NCBI RefSeq assembly: GCF_964204865.1
Contig: NC_135258.1
Location: forward strand, 7,307,001-7,371,000
Source: Styela clava
Taxonomy: Eukaryota > Chordata > Ascidiacea > Stolidobranchia > Styelidae
Length of the DNA stretch: 64,000 nt
Direction of reading: 5' to 3'
Shown here: positions 51,001 through 62,075 of the stretch, in pieces
Layout: each line of letters starts with the position of its first letter
Position numbering within the stretch: the stretch's first letter is position 1
Position numbers and translations under genes: made by a program
The notes under the pieces: generated by a model
The model's database searches: none
What the model was told of the DNA's origin: nothing
Seen by the model: only the letters and a program-made list of their open reading frames with translations

Positions 51001-54000
51001 CAGCATGCAGCTTCTATATTAATAAACTCTCATAATTAAAAAGGTTTCTGAACAATTACAATGCACATAGATAACCTATATTTACAGATTCATGTGTATT
51101 TCTCGAAAGCACAACATAATCATAACGGAACCTAATCATAACATTTTAACCTGTTTTCGATTCACGTTGTTGTGTAGTTGTTGTTGAGCGATTTATTTTG
51201 AACAATTTGTAACGTAAAAACTTTAATTAACTATTAGTGAAACAAACATAATCCCGGTATATATTTCACCCATAATTAGCGCAAATTTAAACATTGACGC
51301 TTTGAAAGCACAGCAGATTGCAGTGTTTTTGCGGCCTGATGTAATGATCGACGAATTGTCGAAATTTATTGAATCTCAAAATTTGACGAATCCATATTTT
51401 CGTTTCTAATTTTTATTTTAAAACTCGTTCGAAGTTTTAGCAACTATTCTGAATTTTCGCCGTGTGTGTTTGATTTATGTTGTAATTATTTTACATCAGG
51501 GCAGAGTTCGATGCAAATTATTTCACCTATTTTATCATTTCGTTATCACAGCCAAAGACGGCCGAGGAAAAGGAAAGGGGAAATCAAAACGAACCACTGA
51601 ACCTCTGCCACAACCATCAACAACGCCAAATTCGACGCCTGAAAACGGAGAAAATCCCACGAATCCAACGCAAAAACAAGCGGAATTAATATGGGCGCTC
51701 AGAACCGTTCTCACTCGACGTCACGGCCACTGTGTCAATGAACTTGGAGCCAGTGCATTGAACCGGGCAGTCTCGATGATTAGTAGTAGTGAACCATCTG
51801 CAGGTGATAATGGTAAGAAAAGTTGATCGTTATTGTTGAATAAATTTGAGCCAGAATTAAAACAAAATTGTTGATTGGGTTTACACGAGACGTAATACTT
51901 CTAATAGTCTTTTGCGTTGGTAAATCCATATGCATATAATCCAAGGATGCTATACCAAAATTGAAAATGACTATTTCGAGTGATTCGAGAATTATATTTC
52001 TGTAACGTTTTGTATGGCCGCGGTCAGACATCTTCAGACAAGCATAATTCAACTACTGAAATAAATTTGTGTTGGTGTGAAACAAGATTCTTGATTCACT
52101 TAAGACATTGTGGCAATTTCGTAATTATATATTTTCCTATTATCTGTTATCCATCACATGATATTTTTTACTATTCAGATACTTCTAATAAAAAGATCTG
52201 GGATTGTTGGAACGAAGCAAAAGCTCATTTTGAAGCTGCGCATTTGTCTTTTGCACAAGTAAATGATATCATCAATGAGGTGATTATTTTTCCCATTATT
52301 TAGCCAGTGGCATTGGCTGCTTGTATAGGGTTTTGTTCAGAGCGAGAAGAATAAAAATTCAATTTTTAATAGGAATGTGCTATCTTTTAAGGTTTTCTGC
52401 TGGACCAATTTCTTATTCCCTGGTATACCTTTGTGCTGTTGAACCTGTATGAATACCAACCCCTTGTCAACTGCAACAAGCCGATATACATTTAATCTGT
52501 CACATGCATTTTATTTATTTCATACAATATTGGTTTTGCACGACGAAATTTAATATCTAAAACTATATTAATTTTCTTTTATGTAGGCGCTTGTTCTATC
52601 CAACATGGGGCGTCTCATGCGCGTGTCTGCGCAATTTTACTCTAATAATGAACAAGGACAATTGTCAAAGCAAGAACGGCAGTGCTTTTTCTCTGCCATC
52701 GAAAAGTATGGAAAGGTAGGTTGCCAAATAAGTGAATTCCTTGCCTTGACAGTCTAGCGTTAATGTATAATGAGAATCATTTTATAAAATTACAAAGATA
52801 TTATCTTTTATAATCGAAAATTCTTTTACTGAAACTTGTATTTTATGTAACTTTTTGTTAAAGATATTAAAAACTGCCAACACCACTGAATCGCACGAGC
52901 GCGATTTGGAAACACAAATATAATCTAAAAATACAGAAGTTTAAATCTCGTTTTTGCGATTGCGTAGTTCCAGCGATACGCGAGCAGTTTCTATTGCAGT
53001 CAGCTGCTTGCCATTGATTTTTGAAAATGCGCTTGCTTGCCTCGCTTATTTTGAAACGTTCGACAAACGTTTTTGAATAATTCTCTCAAAAACGAGAGAA
53101 ACCAAAATTACGAGAGACTGTAGGAAACAAATGAAGCGGTGCAGAAACGAGAGAATTGGTCGTTTTATTACGCGAGGCGACGTAGTGGATACGAACTTTC
53201 TCGAGCCACCACAAATGGTAGTTTTCTTCAATACTACTACACAAAATTGTGCAAGCTATTTCGTTAGCTTTGCGCAGTGGCAGTATCGTAACCAATGAGG
53301 TTTATCCGAGGTGCGATTATTGCTAGTTGAAAACTATTACCAATACCCCGCCCTGGTGATACAAACGTGTCGCCTGTGGCAATTTCTGAAGGGTTGTACG
53401 CAACCTATCTAAGTCATTCATTCCTTGCTTTACCTGCCTCCCTGCTTTTTTTACCCCATCGACGGTGTAAAGTAAAGCGGCTGAATGTCCGATCATGCAT
53501 TCAATACTTCTCTTGACAACAATTCCAACAGATTTGATCACTTTATGTTCTGAAATGCAGATAATCAGTTATCTAATCTGAAATAGATTGATTGATTTGC
53601 AATGCTCAAATTTTATTCTCTGCCTTGAAAGTGGATAGATATGCTCACACTAGCAAGAAATTCACTTTTAAGAAAATTGTTATAATAGTGTAATGACAAA
53701 CCACATGCTGTTTACATTCGATCCGAATTGCGAGGGTCTGTTTTAAGCGCTTAGTTTAATCATTTCTGTCACATTCCGCGCTTCAAAATGATGTGCACCA
53801 ATATGGACGTATTTAATTTTGTTCGCCTACTTTATATCAAGTTGTGTAAAGGGATGGAAGCCATTCACTTGGATAACACAAACAGTCACCGAACTTGTAA
53901 TAGAACTAAAATGAGGAAAATTGGAATGAAATTTTGGCCTAACCCTAACCTGGTACACATACTATGGAAGTACCCAACGTTCAATGTTTTATAGAAGTGT

Positions 54001-57000
54001 CAAGTGTGTATGTTTATGCACTTTTGTATTACTATATTTATGTGTCACCAGAAAAAAAAGAAAGGTTTTGTTTTACAGGCTCTTTCTATACTTGGTCCCA
54101 AAGACTCAAAGCATGCATCCTGTCCTATTCGATCAGACACTGGAGTTTCAACATGTACTGCTGTGTATGACAATATATCTTGGGAATTGAGCAGTTCTTA
54201 TTTCAACATGGCGCAGATATTGCAAGAAAATGCACCTGAAGATCAACGAGCAAGTGAAGAAGCAGAAAAAGAGGTAGGTGTAGGTTTTGATTGTTTTCCC
54301 ACCAGGTTTCAATTTATTTATTTTATTTGGGTCTCTCTAGCAAATCAACATAACAATAACAAACGGACAAACAAATTGGCAGAATTACTTGGCTCGAATA
54401 TACCGTACCTTGGGATAGATAAAAAGTGAATGAAAATTTATTTTGCACAAATTGCGGAAATGTTTGAGAGATTGATGCATTTTTCGTTCAACACAATTTT
54501 ATTAACTGCCACTACTCAACCTAACTATATCTTCTTTGTAAAGGCTGTATATATTTATGCATTTAACTATTTAGTTGAGTGATTCTCAAATTGTCCACGC
54601 CTTGATTAACCAGCATTTTAGGGATAAATTCGTAAGACTGGAAATTGCTTATTTCGAAATTCTCCAAATTCATAAATTGGATCGATAAAGGGCCTGTTGT
54701 AATTAGACAAACAGATGACACCCAAAAATATAATTGGATCGATGACAGATGGTAATTAGTATTCTAAAACCTAATTAATAACGGTAATGGAATCGATATC
54801 CCAATACACATATACGTATATATAGGGTTCCGAATATTTAGAAAGTCTTGTATTGGGAGTCGAATCGTCTTGATAAGTGTCGTATCGTCTCTCGATGTCG
54901 TCATGTCTTAACCATCTTCTGTATTCCGTGTCTACAACATTAAATTACTTCAACAACGTTCAACGTGTTTTTATTGGCTAAAGCATCACCACAAAATGAA
55001 GTTTAGCACTTAGTGTGTCTAATAAAGAAAAAGCTATTTATTTATGAGTTAAAAACAAACATTCACAAACCGTTATTACTACTGTCTTATTGCTGATTTT
55101 GGCTATTTTCAGTTTCAATAATTCATGCCTAAATGTTGTTTAATCTTTAAGTTTGTTGTAGGGCTTGGAAAAACAGTAACACTAATATTTTAATTTGTAT
55201 TCTTTTTCCTTAAGATTATATCTTGGATGAACAGCTCATTGAAATACTGCAAAGATATTTGGGAGAAAACTCCGAAACAGTCTGTCGCACTGTACAGGCA
55301 ATCCAAAATACATTATAGATTGGCATCTTTGCATCATAATTCATACAGAAATTGTGTAAGTAAATCTGGTATATAACTGATAGTGTTTATTCATGCCATA
55401 TATTGTTTTGGCCTCACAAATTTATCAAATGAAGTAAAAATACTTGAACAATTACTGATTAAAAAACAACAAACCTGGTCAGAACTGACTTGATAACAAA
55501 ATTGAAATTGTAGATGGACTTTATGGACACCCTGTATATGTACAGAGTGTTTTTTCCATGACGTGCTAAAATTTTCACACTGCAAAGGGAATTTATCAAT
55601 ACTTTATATAGTTTGTTGACCCCTACAGATGTAATAAATGAAATAAAACAATATAAAATAAACGGTGATAAAATAAAATCAAACTACATGAAGAGATATT
55701 GAAAACTGACTTCATAACAAAATTGAAATTGTGAGGGGACTTTATGGACACCCTGTATATTTTGTTTTATTCGCAAATGGTAAAGTTCCACATAGCAATT
55801 TAGCAAAATTGTGATTGAGTTTATGTGGTACTGAATAATTCACCAAATGATCAATTGAGTTTTTTATAATGTAGCGGCAATTATTTTTCAAATACACAAG
55901 GTCAAAGCTTCCTTTATTTCCAGCTAGGGATGTCCTTATCGTTTCCGTTTTCGTTTAGAGCTGTATTCGAATAGTTTTTTCCAATTTCGGTTAATCGTAA
56001 TTTAACATGTATGAAACTTGCGACGTCGCGCACGATCTTTTTCGGTATTTTTTTTTTCAAAGTACGTTAGTAAGTGCTGAATCGTCCGTCGCGTGAACCA
56101 TAGTGACCTCTGCTTTCTATCAAGCGTGACGAAACGGGCATGTCTGGGCATGTCCAGACTTGTGCGATTATTGCCGACAATCTGATGTTGACGGTGCAGG
56201 CAACCGGTACGGTAGTAGTAGTATTTTATTTCGTCAACAATGTCAAAATCAAAATACAACATACAACATTTCAAAATTAATTTCCAAGGCATTGTGACGA
56301 GGCTGTGACAAAGCGACCGTTAGGTCATCGAGTCAGTCACAGCCTTTAAAAAAATATAAAATTACCATTTTTTAAACGAAATTGAGCTGAAGTAGCATAC
56401 ACCGAAAATAAATTAACAAAACTAACACAGAGGAAAACAAAAACAAAACTCAATTGAATATGTTTAAACCATACTATGGGGGATGGCATGTACACAGTAT
56501 AATTCAAGCCTAACCAACTGGAATAATGGTCTTTTACAGTTAATGTTCTATAGTAGAGTCGTATGTTTCACGAAAAAGGGACTCTAGCTTCGCTTTGAAT
56601 ACTAGTTCGATACATTGAGTGGCATGTAAAATCGTTAGAGTGACTCAGACAGGAAATAAATTACAATAAACTGTGCAGTAATAATTAGAGGTATGACATC
56701 ATCAAAATTGTCAAATGAAGCCTTGAATTTGAAAATTCTGTAAATACAATCGTGAATTTTAGAGTATCCATTCTTGCTATAATAGTGGTTTTGGTGTTGT
56801 TCTGTTGGAAAATAACACAAGAAAACGTTGAAATAAAAATTAATTAACCTCTACTAGACACAAAATCTCGCAAGTTCAAGGTTGTTCAATAGAAATTTTG
56901 GCGCATAAAAAAATATTATTTTAGGAGTGTGTTTTAAACATACCGGTATATAACTGAATAGAACTCTATTAAAAACACGGTACAGTATCTCTGTTATGGA

Positions 57001-60000
57001 AGTGATTAGTTTTTTATTGCGAGTTTATCATAACTGCATAACGCACGGTGGAAGTTTTAAAGGTAAAGATGGGTACGGTGTCGTTTGATTGAATAGCAGT
57101 GCAGCAGTACCGTACCGGTAGCCTAATGGAATCGGAGTTTATCTGTGCCAGTAGGCTACGGTACTAGTACAGTCATACGGCACTGTGCCGCACAACATGA
57201 ACATTATTATGTGTACCAGTTTAGGGTTCAGGTTGTGAGCCATGCACATACTTCAGGAGCTCTAAAAAGGAACTGTGGTCCCTGGAGCTGTAGCCAAAGC
57301 CACTGTGATTAAGAATCAGCTTCCCAGCCCTGATTAGAAGCTTGTGATGGCAACAGTATGTTTTCTTTAATTCAGAGAAATAACTTTCTCAGAGAATGCT
57401 CCAGTGATTCGCATCAGTTTAGTTTGACAGACTATGTCACATGTTCATTTCACCCACTTATGTTGGGAAATAAAGTTACTGAAACACTTGTGAAGTATAA
57501 TTTTGGTTCTAGTAATTTAGTTTAAACGATATTCGAAATGTTTTTTCAGAAGCATTCTAGAATAGTTTAGTATTCGGATACGGACATCCCTATTTCCAGC
57601 ATATTCAGACAAATAGGCTCTGTGCCCTGCTTGTAAAATATTCAAAAATAATTCGAAGCATATTCTGATTTATATACACACTGTAATACCATTGCTATAT
57701 GTATTTTCATGACTAAAGAAGCATTTTGGAATCGGCAGTAACATACTTTTCTGTCAAAAAAAATTTTGATTCAACTTATTTATTAGTTTATCAGTATTAA
57801 CTTGTTTGTGCTTTTCAGACCGACGCTCACAGATGTAAACAACTACGGAATCTGGCTGAGAAGAATTACAATAAGTCTATTGCAATATTAGAAGCATTGG
57901 ATGAACATCCGTATGAAATGCTGAGAGTGCAACTTGAAAGAATGGCATTGAAGGAACATCAGATTACTTGTAAGTCTAATGCCAAGCAGTAGTAATAATC
58001 ACTAATAATCGATGTTAGTTGGCTAATTTGCAAAATTCTTCTGGTATTTGCCATTAATATCAGTAATTTTGAAACTCTCCTTCCCAATCTGTCGAAATGC
58101 TCTGATAACTAGTTTTGGTTCCCCGCGGCTTCCCTTCCCCAATAATGTAATATCATTTTTTTCATAATTTTTTGCATGGTTTTCGTCTTTTGGAGAAAAT
58201 AAACTTGACTTGACACACTAATGCATAATTCATCTCATCTATATTATATACTTTCTGTAGCTTTCAGTACTTCATTGGATGCTCATAACTTTGCTCAGAA
58301 ATTAGTTTACTGCACATGACCTTGAGCAAACACGTCTTTTTAATTTAACAACTATAAGTTAGTATAATAAGTTTATTTCGAATCCATAATCGGCATAACA
58401 GACAATAAATGAATTTAGAAGATTTACATGTGGTTTTTGTTCATATTAATTTTACCTGGAAATTTGTAACAGAAACTAGATTCCACAATGCTTTTGATAT
58501 ATCAAATATTGTTACATTGACAATGCCACAGTTCGTTAGAATGGGTAGGTTTGATTTCACTTTTAGCTGCGATATTTGATATCTGTAAACAAATTTTGTT
58601 ATAGTTAGTTTAATGCAAATAATTTACATCAGCATTCCAATATTATCCTAACTAATATTTTGACAACCTTGATTATCTTTAGCTCTGAACAGCGTAAATC
58701 AGAAGTTGAAGTTGTTGTTTGAAGGACTGCATGTCGTGCTTGAATGTGAGAAACCTCTTCGACGTGTTGAAAAATCTACAAAGGTAGGGTGTGATTTTTC
58801 TTTAGTCTAATTATTGTAAATTGCTTGAGCATATTACAAACTCACCGCAGTCCAAGCCGAAACAGAATTCATAGTCAGAATTTCGCACATCTAATGGTAA
58901 TTGAAGTCACAATTCTTGATGGAAAATAAATCGATGACAAGAATGATTGAGTATTCTCAACAATTAAAACAGGCTGGAATTAGACTTTTCTCATAGTCAA
59001 GCTGAAATCAAAATTTTTGTCAGTCTTAAGACAGAGCTGGAGTCGTTTTCCTGTCTATACATAATTATATAGTTCGGCAAAATAATATGGTGCTCACCGA
59101 CAATAATTATAGTTCTGTAAATTAGATATTAGAACCTTGGGTGTCACTGCCTGATGACTAGCTTTAGTTCCTCGCGACTTCCCTTTCTCAGGAAAATTGT
59201 ATGATTATCTTTCTTTTTCTGAATGTTGTATGCGATTATTTTTTGCTGGTTAAATAAAATAGACTTGAGTATGGCCATGCTTGGGAAAGCACATTTTGAC
59301 TGACGGTGCCAGGTGGAAGTCTTGAAATCCCAGATTGTGGCATGCACGAGTCATCCAAGTATCAAGTCCAGTTCCAATTTGAATCACTGAGCTAATCACT
59401 GCGATTATTTGAGTTAGCTTAGAAATCGATTGCTAAGACTGAGAGCAAATTTTGTAAGAGGAGATTCATAATTGATGCTATTGTGAAAATTGTTTTTTCA
59501 ATTTCAGGTTGCAACAAAAGATTCTCTTTCATCACAAGTGGACAGTAGAGAGCAGCTTAACAATTCAGAAATTGATCCTTCAAATATCAGTGAAATGCTT
59601 GGCTTACTTGGTATCCTGGCAACAATTCTTCGGTCTTTTTTACTTTTAATTGTCAGATTTATGAAAATAACAGGATATGAACACGAGACTTCATTTGTCA
59701 GAAGAAGGTAAAGTAATGATTAGTGACCTCCACTTGGAACTTTTAGCACAATAGATGGTAGTCCCGTAGTGTGTGTACCAGGTTAAGGTTAGGCCCTAAT
59801 TTTACTCCGATTTTCTTCATTTTAGTTCTATTACGAGTTCGGAGACTGTCTGTGTTAGCCAAGTGAATATACCCCCTGCCCATAGGTTTCAGTCCTTTTA
59901 CACAACTTGATGTAAAGTAGGCGAACAAAATTAGTTACTTCCATATTGGTACACACACTTCTGGAGCGCCAATAGATGACTCATTCTCAATATCAACAAA

Positions 60001-60527
60001 ATGTAAAATGTTGTTGACGTGTATGTGTTTTAGGTCTATGATCTCTTGTAGCAAAATATTTCATGGAGTTCAATTTACTTCCTATTTACAATTTGCAAAT
60101 TGTAAGGTTCATGAAATAATAGTGATTCATATAATTTATTTGATACTAATGTTTGTAGATAGATAGATAAGATAATAAATGGATACTAGCAAAGAATAGT
60201 AGCATTAGTTGGTTTAAATTTGGAAGATTCTTGATGAGCAGGGCATTCATTTATATATAAATTTTCCCAGATGCGTTTGGGAGCTGCGGCAACCAAAGGA
60301 ATTATTATCGATGGATATTTTCTTTGTTATTTAACAGACAATCACCTGGGAAATTAAGTCAACAGAATTTCAAAGAACTTTACAGCAGAACCTTGCGTTC
60401 ATTGCAACAGATAAACGTTCCAGAAGAAGAAGACTCGAGTATTGATGGAAGCCATCTTGTTTTGCAGGAAAATGTTTCTACTGTGTTAAATGTTTTGAAA
60501 GATATTTCAGAAGTATTAGGAAAATAG
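33028..60527 (+). CDS. EDRF1: Erythroid differentiation-related factor 1 ortholog, 28 exons
   Basis: Exons: 33028-33257, 34525-34768, 35306-35423, 36844-36979, 37751-37855, 38442-38661, 39711-39832, 40358-40519, 40945-41041, 41422-41478, 41538-41702, 42436-42619, 43487-43555, 44371-44511, 45291-45397, 45799-45937, 46841-46979, 47600-47700, 48541-48702, 51552-51812, 52179-52279, 52587-52715, 54079-54273, 55215-55355, 57819-57969, 58683-58783, 59508-59707, 60338-60527. All junctions are GT-AG and in phase; 4167 nt, 1388 residues (human about 1240). Family signatures: ETNLNLAPSNWL, KKLLKMPYNKAHVSMAIHRI, EWEWFRNFYQELV, NMPIFGGGKYPAVSLRLR, LTGIDYWLDNLICNVPELVM, GSGDDVVKLYDLTTLC. The C-terminal half is helical, TPR-like. 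Human EDRF1 is a nuclear factor promoting erythroid and globin gene expression; its role in an animal of this kind is not known. An acidic, serine-rich insert lies at exons 5-6. The 59-nt intron 10 is the shortest and least certain junction. Confidence 0.9.
33723..34204 (-). pseudogene. Frame-disrupted two-membrane-segment ORF in EDRF1 intron 1
   Basis: The minus strand opens MSFGGWCSQSANPLIFLTVG (one hydrophobic segment) and shifts frame near 34030. It continues with a second hydrophobic segment, IGLLIAFLAVIYF, and a proline-rich end before a stop at 33723. No GT-AG intron restores the frame neatly. It could be a decayed small membrane-protein gene or chance. I do not recognise it. Confidence 0.25.
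35480..35665 (+). mobile_element. Decayed mariner-type MITE fragment
   Basis: GCGAAGGGAATTTATCGAAC through ATTGTAAAGGGACTTTACGG matches the two copies at 55388-55757. The terminal inverted repeats are largely lost. Confidence 0.5.
35781..36069 (+). mobile_element. MITE family 2 copy
   Basis: Runs from TAATACGAGAATATCGGTC to ACCGATTAAAATCGACAAGT. A second copy in opposite orientation sits at 39005-39303. They share GAATATCGGTC, an internal CAATAACTCGCTA-like segment and a CAGACAAAC-rich segment. Confidence 0.7.
37019..37312. mobile_element. Truncated hAT element
   Basis: CTGTGGTTCTCAAAACTTTT at the left, and internal sequence including CTTCACGCTCCCCAAAAAAT, which matches the left half of the element at 12959 in reverse. 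No right terminus. In EDRF1 intron 4. Confidence 0.6.
38812..39401. mobile_element. hAT element, 590 bp, with nested MITE
   Basis: Left end CAGTGGTTCTCC, right end GGTTGAGAACCGGTA, flanked by the perfect 8-bp duplication GTTTAGAA at 38804-38811 and 39402-39409. A family 2 MITE is nested inside at 39005-39303. In EDRF1 intron 6. Confidence 0.88.
39005..39303 (-). mobile_element. MITE family 2 copy nested in a hAT
   Basis: Reverse-orientation relative of 35781-36069, from ACTTATCGATC to GACCGATATTCTCGT. It contains a (GT)n run near 39055-39070. Its position inside a hAT shows it inserted later. Confidence 0.7.
40611..40674 (+). mobile_element. Truncated MITE family 1 copy
   Basis: Only the 3' part remains: ATTATGGCCTAACCTTAACC and GGTACACACACTACAGGGG. 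In EDRF1 intron 8. Confidence 0.65.
43060..43280 (+). mobile_element. tRNA-derived SINE, 5' truncated
   Basis: Starts in TTGCTGGACTACCCACCGTC, followed by GGTGGTTCACTTAACCGC, CCATACCCGACATGGACTGG and the terminal GTAAATCCTATTC. In EDRF1 intron 12. A shorter, more decayed fragment lies at about 42128-42230. Confidence 0.75.
43690..43818 (-). pseudogene. Inverted duplicate of EDRF1 exon 8 in intron 13
   Basis: The minus strand encodes YWLHNMICNVPKLVMCFHVN and continues to DIPKLDHSRF, a near copy of exon 8 (40358-40519). By eye there are about ten differences over roughly 130 bp, and most change the amino acid. It lies antisense inside the same gene, so it cannot be spliced into the EDRF1 mRNA as an exon-8 substitute. 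Confidence 0.85.
44958..45171 (+). mobile_element. MITE family 1 copy
   Basis: GCGCTCCAGAATTGTGTGTA to TGGTACACATGCTACAGGAG, in EDRF1 intron 14. Confidence 0.75.
50405..50521 (+). promoter_or_regulatory. U1 copy 2 promoter region with PSE
   Basis: This block is shared with the upstream region of U1 copy 1. CACCACAACAGTTAG starts at 50463, 59 bases before the U1 start, and is the likely PSE. Farther upstream are GAGAGTGAGA-type purine motifs, also seen upstream of copy 1 and, as CGAGAGA, upstream of U4. They could be distal activating elements. Confidence 0.65.
50522..50685 (+). ncRNA. U1 spliceosomal snRNA (copy 2)
   Basis: Starts ATACTTACCTGACGAGGC. It contains CCATTGCAC, CCCAAATGTGG, the Sm site AATTTCTGTTAG and the closing stem ending GCGTTCGCGCTATCCCC; 164 nt. 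It is identical to the minus-strand copy at 2757-2920. It lies in sense orientation within EDRF1 intron 19 but has its own PSE, so it is probably transcribed independently. Confidence 0.95.
53207..53221 (+). promoter_or_regulatory. U4 PSE
   Basis: CACCACAAATGGTAG starts 59 bases upstream of the U4 start. It shares CACCACAAnnGnTAG with the U1 genes at the identical spacing. Confidence 0.7.
53266..53408 (+). ncRNA. U4 spliceosomal snRNA
   Basis: Starts AGCTTTGCGCAGTGGCAGTA, the highly conserved U4 5' end that pairs with U6. It continues with CCAATGAGGTTTATCCGAGG, the 5' stem-loop bound by the 15.5K protein, then GCGATTATTGCTA, AATACCCCGCC, a variable central stem, the Sm-like GGCAATTTCTGA and a short 3' hairpin. 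Length is about 143 nt, as expected for U4. U4 chaperones U6 in the U4/U6.U5 tri-snRNP. It is in EDRF1 intron 22, same strand, with its own PSE. The 3' end is estimated. Confidence 0.95.
53777..53974 (+). mobile_element. MITE family 1 copy
   Basis: GATGTGCACCAATATGGACG to CTGGTACACATACTATGGAAG. Diverged copy in EDRF1 intron 22, about 370 bp after U4. Confidence 0.7.
55388..55757 (+). mobile_element. Two adjacent mariner-type MITE copies
   Basis: The second copy, 55541-55757, runs from TACAGAGTGTTTTTTCCATG to TTATGGACACCCTGTA, imperfect inverted repeats at TA, the Tc1/mariner target. The preceding 55388-55540 is another copy lacking its left end but with the same right end. In EDRF1 intron 24. 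Confidence 0.7.
55925..57592. mobile_element. hAT element, 1668 bp
   Basis: Ends TAGGGATGTCCTTATCG and GGATACGGACATCCCTA, inverted repeats. They are flanked by the perfect 8-bp duplication TTTCCAGC at 55917-55924 and 57593-57600. No intact transposase. In EDRF1 intron 24. Confidence 0.9.
59758..59969 (-). mobile_element. MITE family 1 copy with visible target duplication
   Basis: Termini GTAGTCCCGTAGTGTGTGTA and ACACACACTTCTGGAGCG. It is flanked by CAATAGATG at 59749-59757 and 59970-59978, a 9-bp direct repeat (8 bp if one base belongs to the element). In EDRF1 intron 27. Confidence 0.85.
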
Positions 60528-61536
60528 TTTGATCATTTTTTTAAGGTGGGGGATGTATGAAGAAAGAGGTACTCGTGAAGTATCCGTGTGTACCAAGATG
60601 ACGGACTCTGGACTGTAGTATGTGTACCAAGTTGATTCCAATTTTCCTTATTTTAGTTCTATTACGAGTTCTGGGACTAGCCAAGTGACTCCTGTAGTTT
60701 TTGTACCTCAAATTATGGTCTAAGCCTAACCTTGGTTCGCATACTTCAGGAGCACCAAGAAAGCTACATTTAAAATGAGAAATTTGGCCACTATTATTTT
60801 TACAAACTGGTTATCAATTAAATCACGGGGCTGACAGTATCGCTCTTTCTTGTTTTGTAGTTCCAATCATATCTTTCACTAAATTCGAATTAGGTTACTT
60901 CTATGGTTGGAATAGGCAATTTCTGAACTGCCAACAAGAATCAGCCAGCACTGCTCTTCCTATTTAGAAATTTTAGTCGTTTAATCGGAGCTAGTTGTTC
61001 CAACTTCGAGTCGGAATTGTGCAATTTCTACAATATTTTATTAAATGAATTCAATTTTAGTTTTTTTGATCTGTGGTTAATGATCTCAAATGTCAAACAT
61101 TTAATCAGTCGAATGGAATTTCTTTCCAATATTTTGTTGCGTGTTCGAGCATTTATCGTGTCTGTATTATATCAATAAATTATCTAATTCTTTGTAATAT
61201 TTCATCTGATATATATACTGATTTAGTTATGTATCTTCCTATGACGACTATTTGCTACTAGCCGAGTCTGCCAAAGGAGCCACCGTCGTATTGTATTGAA
61301 GTGATACCTTTATATTATAACCATACCTGTGTTTAGAATAGACTCAAGAATGATATTACCTAGCTGTACATCGGTACCAGTATGCGTTACCGGTATACTG
61401 GTACCACAATGCGGCTGATATGGCAAATTGCATCTCCCGTGTGCAATTCTGGTCAGGAATTCAAAACTAGTATGCGCAGGTGAACGGAAATGTGTTATTT
61501 TTGTATCGAGTCGAAATAGAAGATGCTGAAGTGATG
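60528..61536. other. EDRF1 3' region, no further gene
   Basis: It contains a shortened MITE family 1 copy at about 60605-60754. AATAAA at 61174-61179 is a possible distal poly(A) signal for EDRF1. A (GTACCGGTA)-like patch lies near 61370-61405. No exon could be supported. Confidence 0.4.
60605..60754 (-). mobile_element. Shortened MITE family 1 copy
   Basis: GACTGTAGTATGTGTACCAA to CGCATACTTCAGGAGC, about 60 bp shorter than full copies. It sits in the presumed EDRF1 3' UTR or just beyond. Confidence 0.65.
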
Positions 61537-61680
61537 TCCAAGTCCATGCTTACTAAAACAAATAACTAATCCCATTACCGACATGGAATGGTAACCTGAC
61601 GAAAGGGCCGTGGTGCGCCATATTATTAAGCTGTCTTGTCGGTTTTCTCCTCTCCCGGGATAAATATTCAAATCCTATCC
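61537..61680 (+). mobile_element. tRNA-derived SINE, 5' truncated
   Basis: CCAAGTCCATGCTTACTAAA, then CATGGAATGGTAACCTGACG and the end ATTCAAATCCTATCC. It lies directly upstream of the full-length copy. Confidence 0.75.
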
Positions 61681-61740
61681 TAATTGCCTTTTATATTGGA
61701 GTAACATTCCAAGCTTTTGTTTGTTACTGATACATTACGG

Positions 61741-62075
61741 TCATTCGGTGTGGCTCAACGGGCTAAGCGTTAGCAATACGCTCGCCACCGCACCTCTAAT
61801 TACACTGCGTGGGTTTGCAGGTTCGAATCCCATGCAGGGATGGTTATGTGCGAGAGGATTGCTGGACTCCTCGCCGTCGTTTGGTGGTGGTTCACGTAAC
61901 CGCTGGTCGGTTACGGCTTCCTCCACCACCAAGTCCATGCTTTCGAAAACAAACAATATAACTAATCCCATACCCGACTTGGAATGGTAACCGGACGAGA
62001 GGCCTTGGTTCGCCATATGGATATGCCGTCTTATCGGCTTTCCTCTCCCCCGGGATAAATATGTAAATCCTATCC
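61741..62075 (+). mobile_element. Full-length tRNA-derived SINE
   Basis: The head is tRNA-like: GTGTGGCTCAACGGGCTAAG (A-box region) and GGTTCGAATCC (Pol III B box), about 55 bases apart. The body follows (TTGCTGGACTCCTCGCCGTC, CACGTAACCGCTGGTCGGTT, CTTGGAATGGTAACCGGACG), with a 3' end of GATAAATATGTAAATCCTATCC type. This is the reference copy for the fragments listed elsewhere. It is not a functional tRNA: the head does not fold into a complete acceptor stem. Confidence 0.85.

Noticed and set aside
53323..53541. 72-codon minus-strand open frame
   Set aside because: Much of it is antisense to the U4 snRNA gene, whose conservation explains the sequence.
61747..61830. tRNA gene
   Set aside because: A and B boxes are present, but no complete cloverleaf or acceptor stem pairs up, and the sequence continues into a SINE body repeated elsewhere in the window.
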